A stretch of DNA of 64,000 bases. Origin: Gammaproteobacteria bacterium (GTDB taxonomy: Bacteria; Pseudomonadota; Gammaproteobacteria; CAISUE01). The translations under genes and the position numbers were made by a program. The first letter of the stretch is position 1, and each line of letters starts with the position of its first letter. Under the pieces are notes generated by a model, which was not told the origin of the DNA, did not search any database, and saw only the letters and a list, made by a program, of their open reading frames with translations. Location: assembly GCA_021156105.1 (NCBI GenBank), contig JAJNBD010000001.1, positions 124,001-188,000 of the forward strand, written 5' to 3'. Below are positions 38,043 through 47,555 of the stretch, one piece after another.

Positions 38043-39770
38043 ATGTTTCCTAAACAACTTCAAGGTGATGAAACAACGGCGTCCAACTTAATAAGCGGTT
38101 TAACCGAATGCCTGAAAGATTTTAACATAACCCCTCCAAAATCCTTAGATCTCGAAACTAAAATTAGATTAGAGCCTTTTCGAGCCATACTTTTAAAATT
38201 CAGTGACTCATTAAAAAAATCTACAGGCCCTTATCCTGATATTACTGCTGACTTAAGCGCAGTATTACCTGGTTGGACAATCCTTCCTCCTTATATCCCG
38301 TATCCAAGTTTAGATGTAAGTACTTTCATACAGTTTTATTGGACAAAGTTTTATGGGATACCAACTCGTTCGTTGGGAATACCAAACCCTAGCAAGAAAG
38401 ATAATTTATGGTTTACTACCAGCCAAATTGCTTATGTAGTGAAAAAAATCGGGATTGATATTGCAGCTGAAATGCAGATTGATTCTCCTTGTAATGGATT
38501 ATTTTTTGCTGGGCTCGCGGGATTAGCGGATAAACAAGAGTTGGTTAAAATTTTCATGCCATATGTTAAAGATGTTAACTTTGTCATGGAAGGAGGGGGA
38601 TACCTTGATACCATTCTACATTTTGCTTTTGCCAATGAAAATTTTCCACTTGCTAAGCAGATTATAGACTCCGCGGAAGAGCATAAAAAAGAAATTGATT
38701 TTAATGTAGTCGATAATGAGGGCAAAACCGTCTTAATATTAGCTTGTAAGTTAGGTTCTAACACGGCCGCACTTTACTTGCTTGATCTGAAAAGCAAAGG
38801 AAAAAATATTGCTATTAATGTGCAAGATAAAGATGGCCGAACGGCTTTACATTATGCATGTTTACTTGGCATGGTAGAGGTCGCAAAAAAACTTGTTTCT
38901 TTAGGCGCTAACTTAACAGTCACAGATAACCAAGGAAAAACCCCTGTTGAACTTTGCACAGCTGGCTTGCGAGGAGTGGCAACACATTTAAAGAGCATGG
39001 GAATAGATCCGAGTCGAGATGAAAATGCAGAGAAAAACCATTTTTATGACGCATATGGCTTGAATTTAAGAAACGCCTACCGAAAGGAGCGTTTATATGA
39101 AGTACCCTTGTTGGTTGCGAACCAGGCCAATGTTGCTCAGTTTAGAAAGCTTATTGAGACCACGCCTTTTTTTGACTCCAAAGCTTTATCTGAGAGATAT
39201 GAATTCAAGGCGTTAGATGCTGAAGGACTAGCAAGCTTAATTGAGCAAACAAAAACATTTACTGGCCGATCTAAACTTGATGCTTGCATGGCGGGACATC
39301 AACCATTACAAGAATGGGCTGCGCGGCATTGTGCAGCAAATGCTTTAATTGCTCCGCTAAAAAAAGTTATACGGCAATGCCCTGGCAGTATTTATGCTGT
39401 TTCTCCAGAAGTGAAGCGCACAGCTCTTCATTTCGCGGCAGTTTCAAAAAAAGACAGTTCTAGCGTGTGTCAATTATTACTTGCCTCTGGCGCTGAGGTG
39501 AATAGACAAGACCACCAAGGCAATACAGCATTGCATCTTGCATGTCAGCAAGCCAAAACAGATCGTACAAAATATGCGGTAATTGAAGTCTTGTTAAAAG
39601 CTAATGCTGATTTAACAATAACCAATCTACAAGGAAAAACTGCAGAAGATCTTTTTGCAGAATTAACTGATGCGCCAACAAACCTTGCTGAGCTTTTTAA
39701 GAGGAAACGATCTTGTCAAAGTACAGACGAAACCACCGAAAATATTCAGAAGCTGACTATGGGAGGGTAG
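38043..39770 (+). CDS. Ankyrin-repeat protein, putative effector
   Basis: A 575-residue cytosolic-type protein without a signal peptide. The first 185 residues are unrecognised. Ankyrin repeats occupy about 187-320 (DGRTALHYACLLGMVEVAKK, LVSLGANLTVTDNQGKTPVEL) and about 455-540 (KRTALHFAAV, GNTALHLACQQ, LLKANADLTITNLQGKTAED). Between them is a helical spacer; near the end is a basic cluster KRKR (553-556). Ankyrin proteins of intracellular bacteria are frequent type IV substrates that bind host proteins. Enzymatic activity, if any, would be in the N-terminal part. Confidence 0.85.
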   Translation: MFPKQLQGDETTASNLISGLTECLKDFNITPPKSLDLETKIRLEPFRAILLKFSDSLKKSTGPYPDITADLSAVLPGWTILPPYIPYPSLDVSTFIQFYWTKFYGIPTRSLGIPNPSKKDNLWFTTSQIAYVVKKIGIDIAAEMQIDSPCNGLFFAGLAGLADKQELVKIFMPYVKDVNFVMEGGGYLDTILHFAFANENFPLAKQIIDSAEEHKKEIDFNVVDNEGKTVLILACKLGSNTAALYLLDLKSKGKNIAINVQDKDGRTALHYACLLGMVEVAKKLVSLGANLTVTDNQGKTPVELCTAGLRGVATHLKSMGIDPSRDENAEKNHFYDAYGLNLRNAYRKERLYEVPLLVANQANVAQFRKLIETTPFFDSKALSERYEFKALDAEGLASLIEQTKTFTGRSKLDACMAGHQPLQEWAARHCAANALIAPLKKVIRQCPGSIYAVSPEVKRTALHFAAVSKKDSSSVCQLLLASGAEVNRQDHQGNTALHLACQQAKTDRTKYAVIEVLLKANADLTITNLQGKTAEDLFAELTDAPTNLAELFKRKRSCQSTDETTENIQKLTMGG

Positions 39771-39988
39771 TAAAGCGTCCACTTTTATAGTGGATTCAAA
39801 AAAATATTTCACTATGTAAGCGTTAATTTTTGCAATTCTATTGATGTGGTAAATCTGAAATTTTCTTGTTAATAAATTGTTTTGCAGTGATGCGTTGTAG
39901 CAGGCAAACTCACTCATGCTTTTAACTTTTATCATGCAAATTTTTCTGAATATATTGCATATCCAGGCAATATTTTATCTCCACAGAC

Positions 39989-40017
39989 TTGCTATTTAAA
40001 CAAGGCTTGTTTAGAAT
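39989..40017 (+). promoter_or_regulatory. Candidate promoter for the DUF2892-like gene
   Basis: TTGCTA (39989-39994), a 17-base spacer, then TAGAAT (40012-40017). The start codon at 40061 is preceded by AAAGGGAG. Confidence 0.45.
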
Positions 40018-40060
40018 CGAAATAAGAAGTTTTCTTCAATTAAGTAAAGGGAGTGTTTCT

Positions 40061-40288
40061 ATGAATATTGTGACGAACATTGAAAAAAATGAACGTACCA
40101 CACGTATGGTAATCGGGGCGATTTTAATTGTAGGTGCAATCTTAGGATTTCCGCGTTTTTTTGCGATCTTATTCGGGATTCTTTTAGTTGTGGAAGGCTA
40201 TCTTGGCTGGTGCGCTATTCCTTATACAATGGAAAAATTAGGCTTAAATAAAAAATCTGATGGTGGAACACCGCCTCCAGGTGTGTAA
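40061..40288 (+). CDS. Small membrane protein, DUF2892 family-like
   Basis: A 75-residue protein from ATG 40061 (ribosome site AAAGGGAG), with two membrane helices (about 17-32 and 34-48) and the pattern NIEKNERTTRMVIGAILI followed by GYLGWCAIPYTM, which matches the small YgaP-type transmembrane family DUF2892. The upstream 24 codons in the same frame have no ribosome site. Function unknown; in some bacteria this domain is linked to rhodanese proteins. Confidence 0.75.
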   Translation: MNIVTNIEKNERTTRMVIGAILIVGAILGFPRFFAILFGILLVVEGYLGWCAIPYTMEKLGLNKKSDGGTPPPGV

Positions 40289-40356
40289 TTTTTGCTTCGT
40301 AGTGACAGGTTTCTATCCTGTCACTACTTTATAATTCTATTTAAGGATATTAAAGC

Positions 40357-40632
40357 ATGTCTGAAACTCCTACACCAGAAAGCGCTATTCCTTTTCCTTG
40401 TGACTTTCCTATTAAAGTTGTTGGTAAGAAAGATGATCAGTTCGAACAAGCTGTGCTAGCGATTTTTAAAAAACATTTCCCAAATTTAGCGGAAGGTAGC
40501 TTAAAACAACGCCCTAGCCAGCAAGGAAACTATTTAGCTTTGACTATTACGGTACATGCTGAAAGTAAAAAGCAATTAGACGATTTATATCAAGAACTTT
40601 CAAAATGTCCTGAAGTTGTGATGGCATTATAA
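40357..40632 (+). CDS. DUF493 (YbeD) family protein
   Basis: A 91-residue protein of the YbeD/UPF0250 family: IPFPCDFPIKVVGKKDDQFEQ at the start and a ferredoxin-like ACT-type fold (YLALTITVHAESKKQLDDLYQEL). In E. coli YbeD is next to lipB; its role is uncertain. Here it precedes valS by 86 bases. Confidence 0.88.
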   Translation: MSETPTPESAIPFPCDFPIKVVGKKDDQFEQAVLAIFKKHFPNLAEGSLKQRPSQQGNYLALTITVHAESKKQLDDLYQELSKCPEVVMAL

Positions 40633-40718
40633 GGCAAGCTTCTATTCTTGCTTTATTGCCCTCGCAATAGGGGCTCATCTCGGTTACAATAAGCGTTTTC
40701 TTCTTGAACGCTTGATTT

Positions 40719-43577
40719 ATGCTTGCTTCCAAATTTGATTCCAAACAAACAGAACACGATGCCCGCCAATATTGGCCAGAACAAAATTTTGCCCCAAGTG
40801 GTCAGGGAACCCCTTACTGCATTATGCTGCCGCCGCCCAATGTCACGGGTACGCTCCACATGGGGCATGGCTTTCAACATACTTTAATGGATGCGCTAAT
40901 TCGTTATCACCGCATGCTGGGTGATGATACGCTTTGGCAACCCGGGACAGACCATGCCGGTATTGCCACACAAATGGTGGTGGAAAAACAATTAGCTCGC
41001 GATGGTTTAGACCGTAAAACGATGGGGCGTGAAGCGTTTGAACAACGCGTTTGGGCTTGGAAAGAAACCTCAGGTAATACCATTGTTAACCAAATGAAAA
41101 AACTTGGCACGACGTGTGATTGGTCGCGCTTACGTTTTACCATGGATGAAGGTTTATCTAAAGCGGTAACAACAGCTTTTGTAAAATTATATGAAGATGG
41201 CTTGATTTATCGTGGCACGCGCTTAGTCAATTGGGATCCTGTGCTTCAAACGGCTTTATCCGATTTGGAAGTTTTATCTGAGGAAGAGCAGGGAAGTATG
41301 TGGCATCTGAAATATCCGCTTGCCTCTGGTTGGAGTGGCGATGCTACCCCCTCACCCTCGGTCCCTATCCCCGCAGGGGAGAGGGATGACAACTCCCTTC
41401 CCCCCTTGGGGGGAAGGGTTGGGGATGAGGGGGCGACAGTACCCCTGTGCCTCATCGTCGCAACAACCCGTCCTGAAACAATGTTAGGTGACGTAGCTGT
41501 TGCTGTTAATCCAGAGGATGAGCGCTATAAACATCTTATCGGTCAAAAGATTCTTCTTCCTTTAGTCAATCGCGAAATTCCAATTATTGCAGACGAGTAT
41601 GTGGATCCCGCCTTTGGGACGGGTTGTGTGAAGATGACGCCAGCGCATGATTTTAATGATTTTGAAGTCTGTAAGCGTCATGAGATTGCGGGTATTAATA
41701 TTTTTACCAAAGAAGCTAAGTTAAATGACGTTGTGCCTGAAGCTTACCGTGGATTAACCCGTGAAGTCGCGCGTAAGAGAATCGTCCAAGACTTAACAGA
41801 ATTAGGTTTAGTTGAAAAGATTGAACCGCATAAATTACAAGTGCCACGTAGTGAAAGAAGTGGTGCCATTGTTGAACCTTATTTAACCGAACAATGGTAC
41901 GTGCGCATGGAATCTTTAGCAAAGCCAGCGCTAGATGTTGTCGAAAAAAATGAAATTGAATTTATTCCTGAAACTTGGCGTAACACTTATCGTCAATGGC
42001 TAACTAATATTCAAGATTGGTGCATTAGCCGTCAATTATGGTGGGGGCATCGTGTACCTGCTTGGTATGACGAAGCCGGTAATATTTATGTTGCGCATAC
42101 TGAACAAGAAGCCATTGAAAAAGCCGGTGGAAAAAAACTCCATCAAGATGACGATGTGTTAGATACCTGGTTTTCTTCAGCACTTTGGCCATTTTCAACC
42201 TTGGGCTGGCCTGAAAAAACACCTGAGTTTGAAAAATTTTATCCAACGAATGTTTTAGTGACAGGTTTTGACATCATCTTTTTCTGGGTTGCCAGAATGA
42301 TCATGTTTGGCCTGTATTTCACAGGAAAAATTCCTTTCAAACAAGTGTTATTTACGGGGTTAATTCGTGACCAAGATGGCCAAAAAATGTCAAAATCAAA
42401 AGGAAATGTTTTAGATCCTATTGATTTGATTGAAGGCATTAGCTTAGACGATCTATTGCAAAAACGTACCTTTGGTTTGATGATGGAATCACAAGCTAAA
42501 ACCGTGGAAAAAGCAACGCGCAAACAATTTCCTGAGGGTATTCCTGCCTTTGGTGAAGACGCGCTGCGCTTTACTTACTGTGCTTTAGCGACTCATGGTC
42601 GTGATGTGCGCTTTGATCTCGAACGTGTTGAAGGTGCAAGAAATTTCTGTAATAAACTTTGGAATGCCACTCGCTTTATCCAAATGCAGCTTGAAAAATG
42701 TGATGTTACTCAATTGCCACAAGGTTTCCCAACCCTGGATTCCTTAGAGTTGCCAGAACAGTGGATTGTGAGTAAATTAAATAATGTAATTGAAGTTGCG
42801 CATAAATACTTCACTGAGTTTCGTTTTGATTTATTGGCGCAAACTTTATATGAATTCGCTTGGTATGAATTTTGTGATTGGTATATTGAATTCGCCAAAA
42901 TTCGCTTAAATGAAAAAGTTGATCAAGCAATATTGCAAGTTTTAGTTAATACGCTTGAAACTATTTTACGTTTATTACATCCTATTATCCCTTTTATTAC
43001 AGAAGATCTTTGGCAGCATGCGATTAAACCAGTGTTAAATCTGCAAGGTAAAACGCTGATGCTTGAAGCCTATCCTCGTACTTGTGGGGAAGGTTCGCAA
43101 ATTATTCCTACAGCTGTTGCTATTATTGATCAAGTTAAAGATATTATTCTTGGTATTCGTCAGGTGCGCAATTTTTATAAAATTGAACCTAAAAAAGCTT
43201 TACCACTGGTTTATGTGCAAGACCCTCTTAGTGCAACGGCTGAAGTTTTTAAACATGCTGATTTGTTAATGTTAATCCAGCAATTGGCAAAAGTCGATGA
43301 ACTTAAATTAGCCGCAAATGATCAAACATTTGATGAAACTTTTGGGGCTTCAACAGCGATTGGTTCTCTGAGAGCTTTTGTTTCCTTGCAAGGCTTAGTT
43401 GACTTTGAAGCTGAAGAAAAAGCTAAAAAAGAAAAAGCATTAAAAGAAAAGACTAAGTTAGAAGCTGAGAAGGCTAACCTTGAAACGCGCTTACAAAATG
43501 CGGATAAAGTTCCTGAAGCCGTCGCGCAAAAATGGCGTGAACGTTTAAAGGAAATTGAGGCAAGCTTGGGGTTATAA
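40719..43577 (+). CDS. valS: Valyl-tRNA synthetase, with palindromic-element insertion
   Basis: A 952-residue class I synthetase: HIGH motif in NVTGTLHMGHGFQ, KMSKS in [16 protein letters not shown]1 editing domain, anticodon-binding domain, and a C-terminal coiled coil (EKAKKEKALKEKTKLEAEKA). Compared with E. coli ValS, as I remember it, there are about 30 extra residues (around 210-239) between MWHLKYPLA and IVATTRPETMLGD, where the editing domain begins. The extra DNA is the palindromic element at 41347-41433, read in frame as a Pro/Gly-rich segment (PSPSVPIPAGERDD). The enzyme otherwise looks intact. It charges tRNA-Val and edits mischarged threonine. Confidence 0.97.
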   Translation: MLASKFDSKQTEHDARQYWPEQNFAPSGQGTPYCIMLPPPNVTGTLHMGHGFQHTLMDALIRYHRMLGDDTLWQPGTDHAGIATQMVVEKQLARDGLDRKTMGREAFEQRVWAWKETSGNTIVNQMKKLGTTCDWSRLRFTMDEGLSKAVTTAFVKLYEDGLIYRGTRLVNWDPVLQTALSDLEVLSEEEQGSMWHLKYPLASGWSGDATPSPSVPIPAGERDDNSLPPLGGRVGDEGATVPLCLIVATTRPETMLGDVAVAVNPEDERYKHLIGQKILLPLVNREIPIIADEYVDPAFGTGCVKMTPAHDFNDFEVCKRHEIAGINIFTKEAKLNDVVPEAYRGLTREVARKRIVQDLTELGLVEKIEPHKLQVPRSERSGAIVEPYLTEQWYVRMESLAKPALDVVEKNEIEFIPETWRNTYRQWLTNIQDWCISRQLWWGHRVPAWYDEAGNIYVAHTEQEAIEKAGGKKLHQDDDVLDTWFSSALWPFSTLGWPEKTPEFEKFYPTNVLVTGFDIIFFWVARMIMFGLYFTGKIPFKQVLFTGLIRDQDGQKMSKSKGNVLDPIDLIEGISLDDLLQKRTFGLMMESQAKTVEKATRKQFPEGIPAFGEDALRFTYCALATHGRDVRFDLERVEGARNFCNKLWNATRFIQMQLEKCDVTQLPQGFPTLDSLELPEQWIVSKLNNVIEVAHKYFTEFRFDLLAQTLYEFAWYEFCDWYIEFAKIRLNEKVDQAILQVLVNTLETILRLLHPIIPFITEDLWQHAIKPVLNLQGKTLMLEAYPRTCGEGSQIIPTAVAIIDQVKDIILGIRQVRNFYKIEPKKALPLVYVQDPLSATAEVFKHADLLMLIQQLAKVDELKLAANDQTFDETFGASTAIGSLRAFVSLQGLVDFEAEEKAKKEKALKEKTKLEAEKANLETRLQNADKVPEAVAQKWRERLKEIEASLGL
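41347..41433. repeat. In-frame CCCCTCACCC palindromic element inside valS
   Basis: An 87-base segment (29 codons) beginning CCCCCTCACCCTCGG (from 41346-41347) and ending GGGGATGAGGGGG. It holds two hairpins: TCCCTATCCCC/GGGGAGAGGGA around GCA (41362-41386, one mismatch) and CTTCCCCC/GGGGGAAG around CTTG. It is far GC-richer than the gene around it. Outer ends are inverted. It is related to the larger copy at 58388. Confidence 0.85.
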
Positions 43578-43582
43578 AAATG

Positions 43583-43658
43583 CTAGGGTGGGCAAAGTGC
43601 AGCGTGTCCACCTTTATGGTAATGGTTTAATAAGCATGCCACGCTTTGCTGGCTCTAC
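43583..43658. repeat. 76-bp GTGGGCA palindromic element after valS
   Basis: Starts CTAGGGTGGGCAAAG and ends with the imperfect inverse CTTTGCTGGCTCTAC. An internal hairpin pairs GGTGGGCA with TGTCCACC. Exactly the same length as the copy at 53927-54002, and the first 30 bases are nearly identical. It fills the valS-putA gap. Confidence 0.75.
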
Positions 43659-43684
43659 ATAAATATTAGATACGAGAGAAAAAG

Positions 43685-46600
43685 ATGACAACACTAGAAC
43701 TTCAAACACTTCGTGAGACAATGAATAAATTTTATCGCGCTGATGAAGCTGTCTGCGTTGAAACTTTGCTTGATGCTGCTCGGCTGCCAGAGCAGACGGC
43801 GCAAAAAATACAAGAACGCGCGGAAAAAATGATTAGTGCTATTCGCGCGAAGCGTTTAAAGCAAGGTGGTGTGGATGCTTTTTTGAAAGAATATGATTTA
43901 TCCGGCGAAGAGGGTATTGCGCTTATGTGCTTGGCAGAAGCAATGTTGCGTATCCCCGACAAGGCAACCCAAGATAAATTGATCGCCGATAAAATTGCAA
44001 TGGCCAATTGGAGTGAGCACTCTGGTAAAAGCGATTCGCTTTTTGTAAATGCAGCGACCTGGGGCTTAGTTTTAACAGGAAAAATTTTAAGCCAAGATTC
44101 TTCCAATGGCTTAATGAAAGCTTTTAAATCCATGGTGCAAAAGATTAGTGGCCCTATGGTTCGTGTTGCGGTTGGGCGAGCAATGAAAATGCTGGGTAGC
44201 CAATTTGTGATGGGTGAAACCATTGAAGAAGCACAGAAGCGTGCAGAAGCGCTGGAGTCTCAAGGCTATCTATTTTCTTATGACATGCTGGGTGAAGCGG
44301 CGCGCACAACAGCTGATGCTGAGCGTTATATGCAATCTTATTTAAAAGCCATTGATGCCATTGGAGCAAAATCAAAAGGACGCCCAACTAACTCTTCGGG
44401 CATCTCTATTAAGCTTTCAGCACTTTATCCACGTTATGAATTTGCTCATCATGCTGATGCGGTAGCGGCGTTAATCCCTAAGTTAACTTTATTAACGCAA
44501 AAGGCAAAACAATATAATATTAATTTAACTGTTGATGCTGAAGAAGCAGATCGTTTAGAACTTTCTTTGGATATTATTAGTCAAGTTTTTTGTGATCCAC
44601 AATTTGCCGATTGGGAAGGTTTTGGTTTGGCTGTGCAATCTTATCAAAAACGTGCTTACTACTTGCTTGACTGGCTAATTGCATTAACACAGCAGCAAAA
44701 TAAACGCATGTTTGTGCGCTTAATTAAAGGCGCATACTGGGATTCGGAAATTAAATTTAGTCAGGTAGGTGGATTTGAAGGTTACCCTGTATTCACACGT
44801 AAAGCGGCTACTGATGTTTCTTTTATTGCTTGTGCCCGTAAAATGTTAGCCCATCCTGAAAGTTTCTATGGCCAGTTTGCAACGCATAATGCTTTTAGTG
44901 TTGCGGCAGTCATGGAATTGGCCGGCGAGCGTAAAGATTTTGAATTTCAATGTTTGCATGGTATGGGCTATACCTTATACGATGAAGTATTAAAGCAGAT
45001 GGCTAATGGCGTGCCTTGCCGTGTTTACGCGCCAGTCGGAGGGCACGAAGACTTATTGGCTTATTTGGTTCGCCGTTTATTAGAAAACGGTGCGAATAGT
45101 TCTTTTGTAAATCAAATTTTAGATGAAAACATTTCAGCGCATGTTATGGCACAGAATCCTGTTATACGTCTAGCGGCAACAAAACCTAAAGCAAATCCTT
45201 ATATTCCTTTACCACGTTTACTGTATGGAGAGCATCGCTTGAATTCATTAGGTATTGATTTTTCAAATTCAACAGAATTTTCTGAGGTACAACAAGGCTA
45301 CCAAGCAGCTGCCAAAAAAACTTGGCAGGCTAAACCAACTTTAGCGACGGAAGCGCAAATGGCTACAGCAAAAGCTAGCACCAACCCAGCTAATGGAGAA
45401 AAAGTTGGTGAATATTTTGAAGCCACTGTAGATTATTTTGAACCAGCATTAGCGCGAGCAACACAAGCGTTTATGCCTTGGGCTGAGCGCACGATTGAAG
45501 ATCGTGCGGCTATTCTGGAAAAGGCAGCCGACTTACTTGAACAAAACCGCTATGAGTTAATGTGGTTAGCAACAAATGAAGCGGGTAAAACTTTATTTGA
45601 CGCAAATGCCGAAGTGCGGGAAGCGGTAGATTTTTGCCGTTATTACGCACAAATGGCAAGAGAAACTTTAAAGCCATTGCCAATGCCAGGTCCTACAGGT
45701 GAAAGCAATGTATTAACTATGCATGGGCGTGGTGTAATTGCTTGTGTCAGTCCATGGAACTTCCCGTTGGCAATTTTCTTAGGTCAAGTAACAGCTGCAT
45801 TAGTCGCTGGAAATGTGGTGATGGCAAAACCTGCTGGACAAACGCCTTTAATTGCTGCCAAAGCGGTAGCGCTGCTACATGAAGCGGGCGTGCCGCAAGA
45901 GGTTCTGCAATTAGTATTAGCTAGTGGCCGTTTAGTAGGGGAAAAATTAATTGCGGACGAACGCATAAAAGGGGTAATTTTTACAGGTTCCACCGATACC
46001 GCGCAAAATATTAATCAGACTTTAGCCGCAAGAAAAGGCGCGATTGTTCCTTTAATTGCAGAAACAGGCGGCCAAAATGCGATGATCGTGGACTCTTCTG
46101 CATTGCCTGAGCAAGTTGTGCAAGATGTTATTACCTCCGCATTTGGAAGCACGGGGCAGCGCTGCTCTGCTTTACGAGTTTTATTTATTCAAGAAGATAT
46201 TGCTGATAAAACGATTACTATGTTGAAAGGGGCAATGGCAGAGTTAAGCATGGGTAACCCTGCCTTACTCGCGACAGATATTGGTCCTGCAATTGATGAA
46301 GCGGCTAAAAAAGGCTTATTGGCGCACCGAGACTATTTAAATAGTCTGCCTGGAGCAAAACTCATTGCGGAAGTTTCTTTAGGCGATGCGAATCCGCAGG
46401 GCTCATTTTTTGCGCCTTGTGCGTATGAAATACCAAATATCCACGTGTTAAAACAAGAGGTATTTGGCCCAGTGTTACATGTTATTCGCTATGCGGCAGA
46501 AGATTTGGATAGCATCATTGATCAAATTAATTCTACTGAGTATGGTTTAACGATGGGAATTCATAGCCGAATTGATCAAGTGGTCAAGCATATTGCTACA

Positions 46601-46819
46601 AAAATTAATGCTGGCAATATTTATGTTAACCGCAATATGATTGGCGCTGTTGTAGGTGTTCAAGCATTTGGCGGCGAAGGCTTGTCAGGTACTGGCCCTA
46701 AAGCAGGTGGGCCGCATTACTTATTGCGTTTATGCTTGGAAAGAATGCTGACGATTAACACGACGGCGGCTGGTGGGAATGCAACATTGATGGCAGCCGT
46801 TGAAACAGGTGGCGATTGA
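43685..46819 (+). CDS. putA: Bifunctional proline dehydrogenase / P5C dehydrogenase PutA
   Basis: A 1044-residue enzyme converting proline to glutamate. The N-terminal half is the FAD proline dehydrogenase barrel (about 150-480; GISIKLSALYPRYE, VRLIKGAYWDSE, HGMGYTLYDEVLK), and the second half an aldehyde dehydrogenase (about 550-1030) with AETGGQNAMIVDSS and the catalytic Cys near residue 826 in STGQRCSALRV. It lacks the ribbon-helix-helix DNA-binding domain of E. coli PutA (1320), so it is not its own repressor. Proline catabolism with pckA fits amino-acid feeding. Confidence 0.97.
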   Translation: MTTLELQTLRETMNKFYRADEAVCVETLLDAARLPEQTAQKIQERAEKMISAIRAKRLKQGGVDAFLKEYDLSGEEGIALMCLAEAMLRIPDKATQDKLIADKIAMANWSEHSGKSDSLFVNAATWGLVLTGKILSQDSSNGLMKAFKSMVQKISGPMVRVAVGRAMKMLGSQFVMGETIEEAQKRAEALESQGYLFSYDMLGEAARTTADAERYMQSYLKAIDAIGAKSKGRPTNSSGISIKLSALYPRYEFAHHADAVAALIPKLTLLTQKAKQYNINLTVDAEEADRLELSLDIISQVFCDPQFADWEGFGLAVQSYQKRAYYLLDWLIALTQQQNKRMFVRLIKGAYWDSEIKFSQVGGFEGYPVFTRKAATDVSFIACARKMLAHPESFYGQFATHNAFSVAAVMELAGERKDFEFQCLHGMGYTLYDEVLKQMANGVPCRVYAPVGGHEDLLAYLVRRLLENGANSSFVNQILDENISAHVMAQNPVIRLAATKPKANPYIPLPRLLYGEHRLNSLGIDFSNSTEFSEVQQGYQAAAKKTWQAKPTLATEAQMATAKASTNPANGEKVGEYFEATVDYFEPALARATQAFMPWAERTIEDRAAILEKAADLLEQNRYELMWLATNEAGKTLFDANAEVREAVDFCRYYAQMARETLKPLPMPGPTGESNVLTMHGRGVIACVSPWNFPLAIFLGQVTAALVAGNVVMAKPAGQTPLIAAKAVALLHEAGVPQEVLQLVLASGRLVGEKLIADERIKGVIFTGSTDTAQNINQTLAARKGAIVPLIAETGGQNAMIVDSSALPEQVVQDVITSAFGSTGQRCSALRVLFIQEDIADKTITMLKGAMAELSMGNPALLATDIGPAIDEAAKKGLLAHRDYLNSLPGAKLIAEVSLGDANPQGSFFAPCAYEIPNIHVLKQEVFGPVLHVIRYAAEDLDSIIDQINSTEYGLTMGIHSRIDQVVKHIATKINAGNIYVNRNMIGAVVGVQAFGGEGLSGTGPKAGGPHYLLRLCLERMLTINTTAAGGNATLMAAVETGGD

Positions 46820-46964
46820 TTTATAGGATGAGCAAAAATAGGCGTTCATGCCGTTTTTGGCTATGCTGTGGGAGGGAGGTTTTCTTCTTCCCGGCAAAGT
46901 TGCTATCTAAGCCAATTTCCTATACATTTATTGTAACTGTCTGAGGTGGAAAAGGAATAATATT

Positions 46965-47306
46965 ATGTCGAATTTACTAAACAGGTTTTTGATTGGCTTC
47001 AGTGCATTCCTAAGTGTCTCTATTGCTTCTGCAGATTTTCATTTGGGGCCTTTAACCAGTGATGACAACAGCCAACAGGCGCTACAGCAGCAATATTATA
47101 ATCCACAAACAGATCAAACAGATTTTTCTTTTCCTTCAGGCGTATTCCGTCAAGTTAGCGATGGTTGCCTTTATGATATGAATAAGTTAAGTTGCTATTC
47201 TCAAGACATTAACGGCATGACATCTTATTTCCCGACAGTCATGACCGTCGGGGATTGCCAAAATATTTATGTTAATCGTGGCGGCTTCTTGAAGTGCGGA
47301 GATTAA
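46965..47306 (+). CDS. Small secreted protein with four Cys, unknown
   Basis: A 113-residue protein with a Sec signal peptide (hydrophobic 8-22, cleavage probably after ASA, residue 23) and four Cys in the C-terminal half (68, 77, 98, 111) that could make two disulfides. The segment after the signal is Gln/Asp-rich. A ribosome site (AAAAGGAAT) precedes ATG. It ends 6 bases before sdhE, so it may be cotranscribed. Similar in style, not sequence, to the six-Cys protein at 6605. Function unknown. Confidence 0.7.
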   Translation: MSNLLNRFLIGFSAFLSVSIASADFHLGPLTSDDNSQQALQQQYYNPQTDQTDFSFPSGVFRQVSDGCLYDMNKLSCYSQDINGMTSYFPTVMTVGDCQNIYVNRGGFLKCGD

Positions 47307-47312
47307 CTTGCC

Positions 47313-47555
47313 ATGGATAAAATAAGACTTCGCTGGGCTTGCCGTCGCGGTATGCTTGAGCTAGATCTGCTGTTGTCCCCATTTTTAGAAAATGCCTTTG
47401 GCCATTTAAAAGCAGACCAGCAACAGTTGTTTGAATTATTTTTAGCTGAAAATGACCAAGATCTCTATGCTTGGATTTTGGGCTTTAGAGATTGCCCTAT
47501 TGAAAAATTTCATCCGCTTTTAACAGAAATTCGACGTTACCATGCCATTGAATGA
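47313..47555 (+). CDS. sdhE: SdhE, FAD assembly factor
   Basis: An 80-residue five-helix protein with the SdhE motif RGxxE as Arg12-Gly-Met-Leu-Glu16 (CRRGMLELD) and DLYAWILGFRDCP. It helps attach FAD to the succinate dehydrogenase flavoprotein. The sdh operon is not here. It overlaps the next gene by 14 bases, the usual sdhE-ygfX arrangement. Confidence 0.93.
   Translation: MDKIRLRWACRRGMLELDLLLSPFLENAFGHLKADQQQLFELFLAENDQDLYAWILGFRDCPIEKFHPLLTEIRRYHAIE

Noticed and set aside
41246..41455. Minus-strand open frame in valS over the element
   Set aside because: Antisense reading of the repeat within a well-supported gene.
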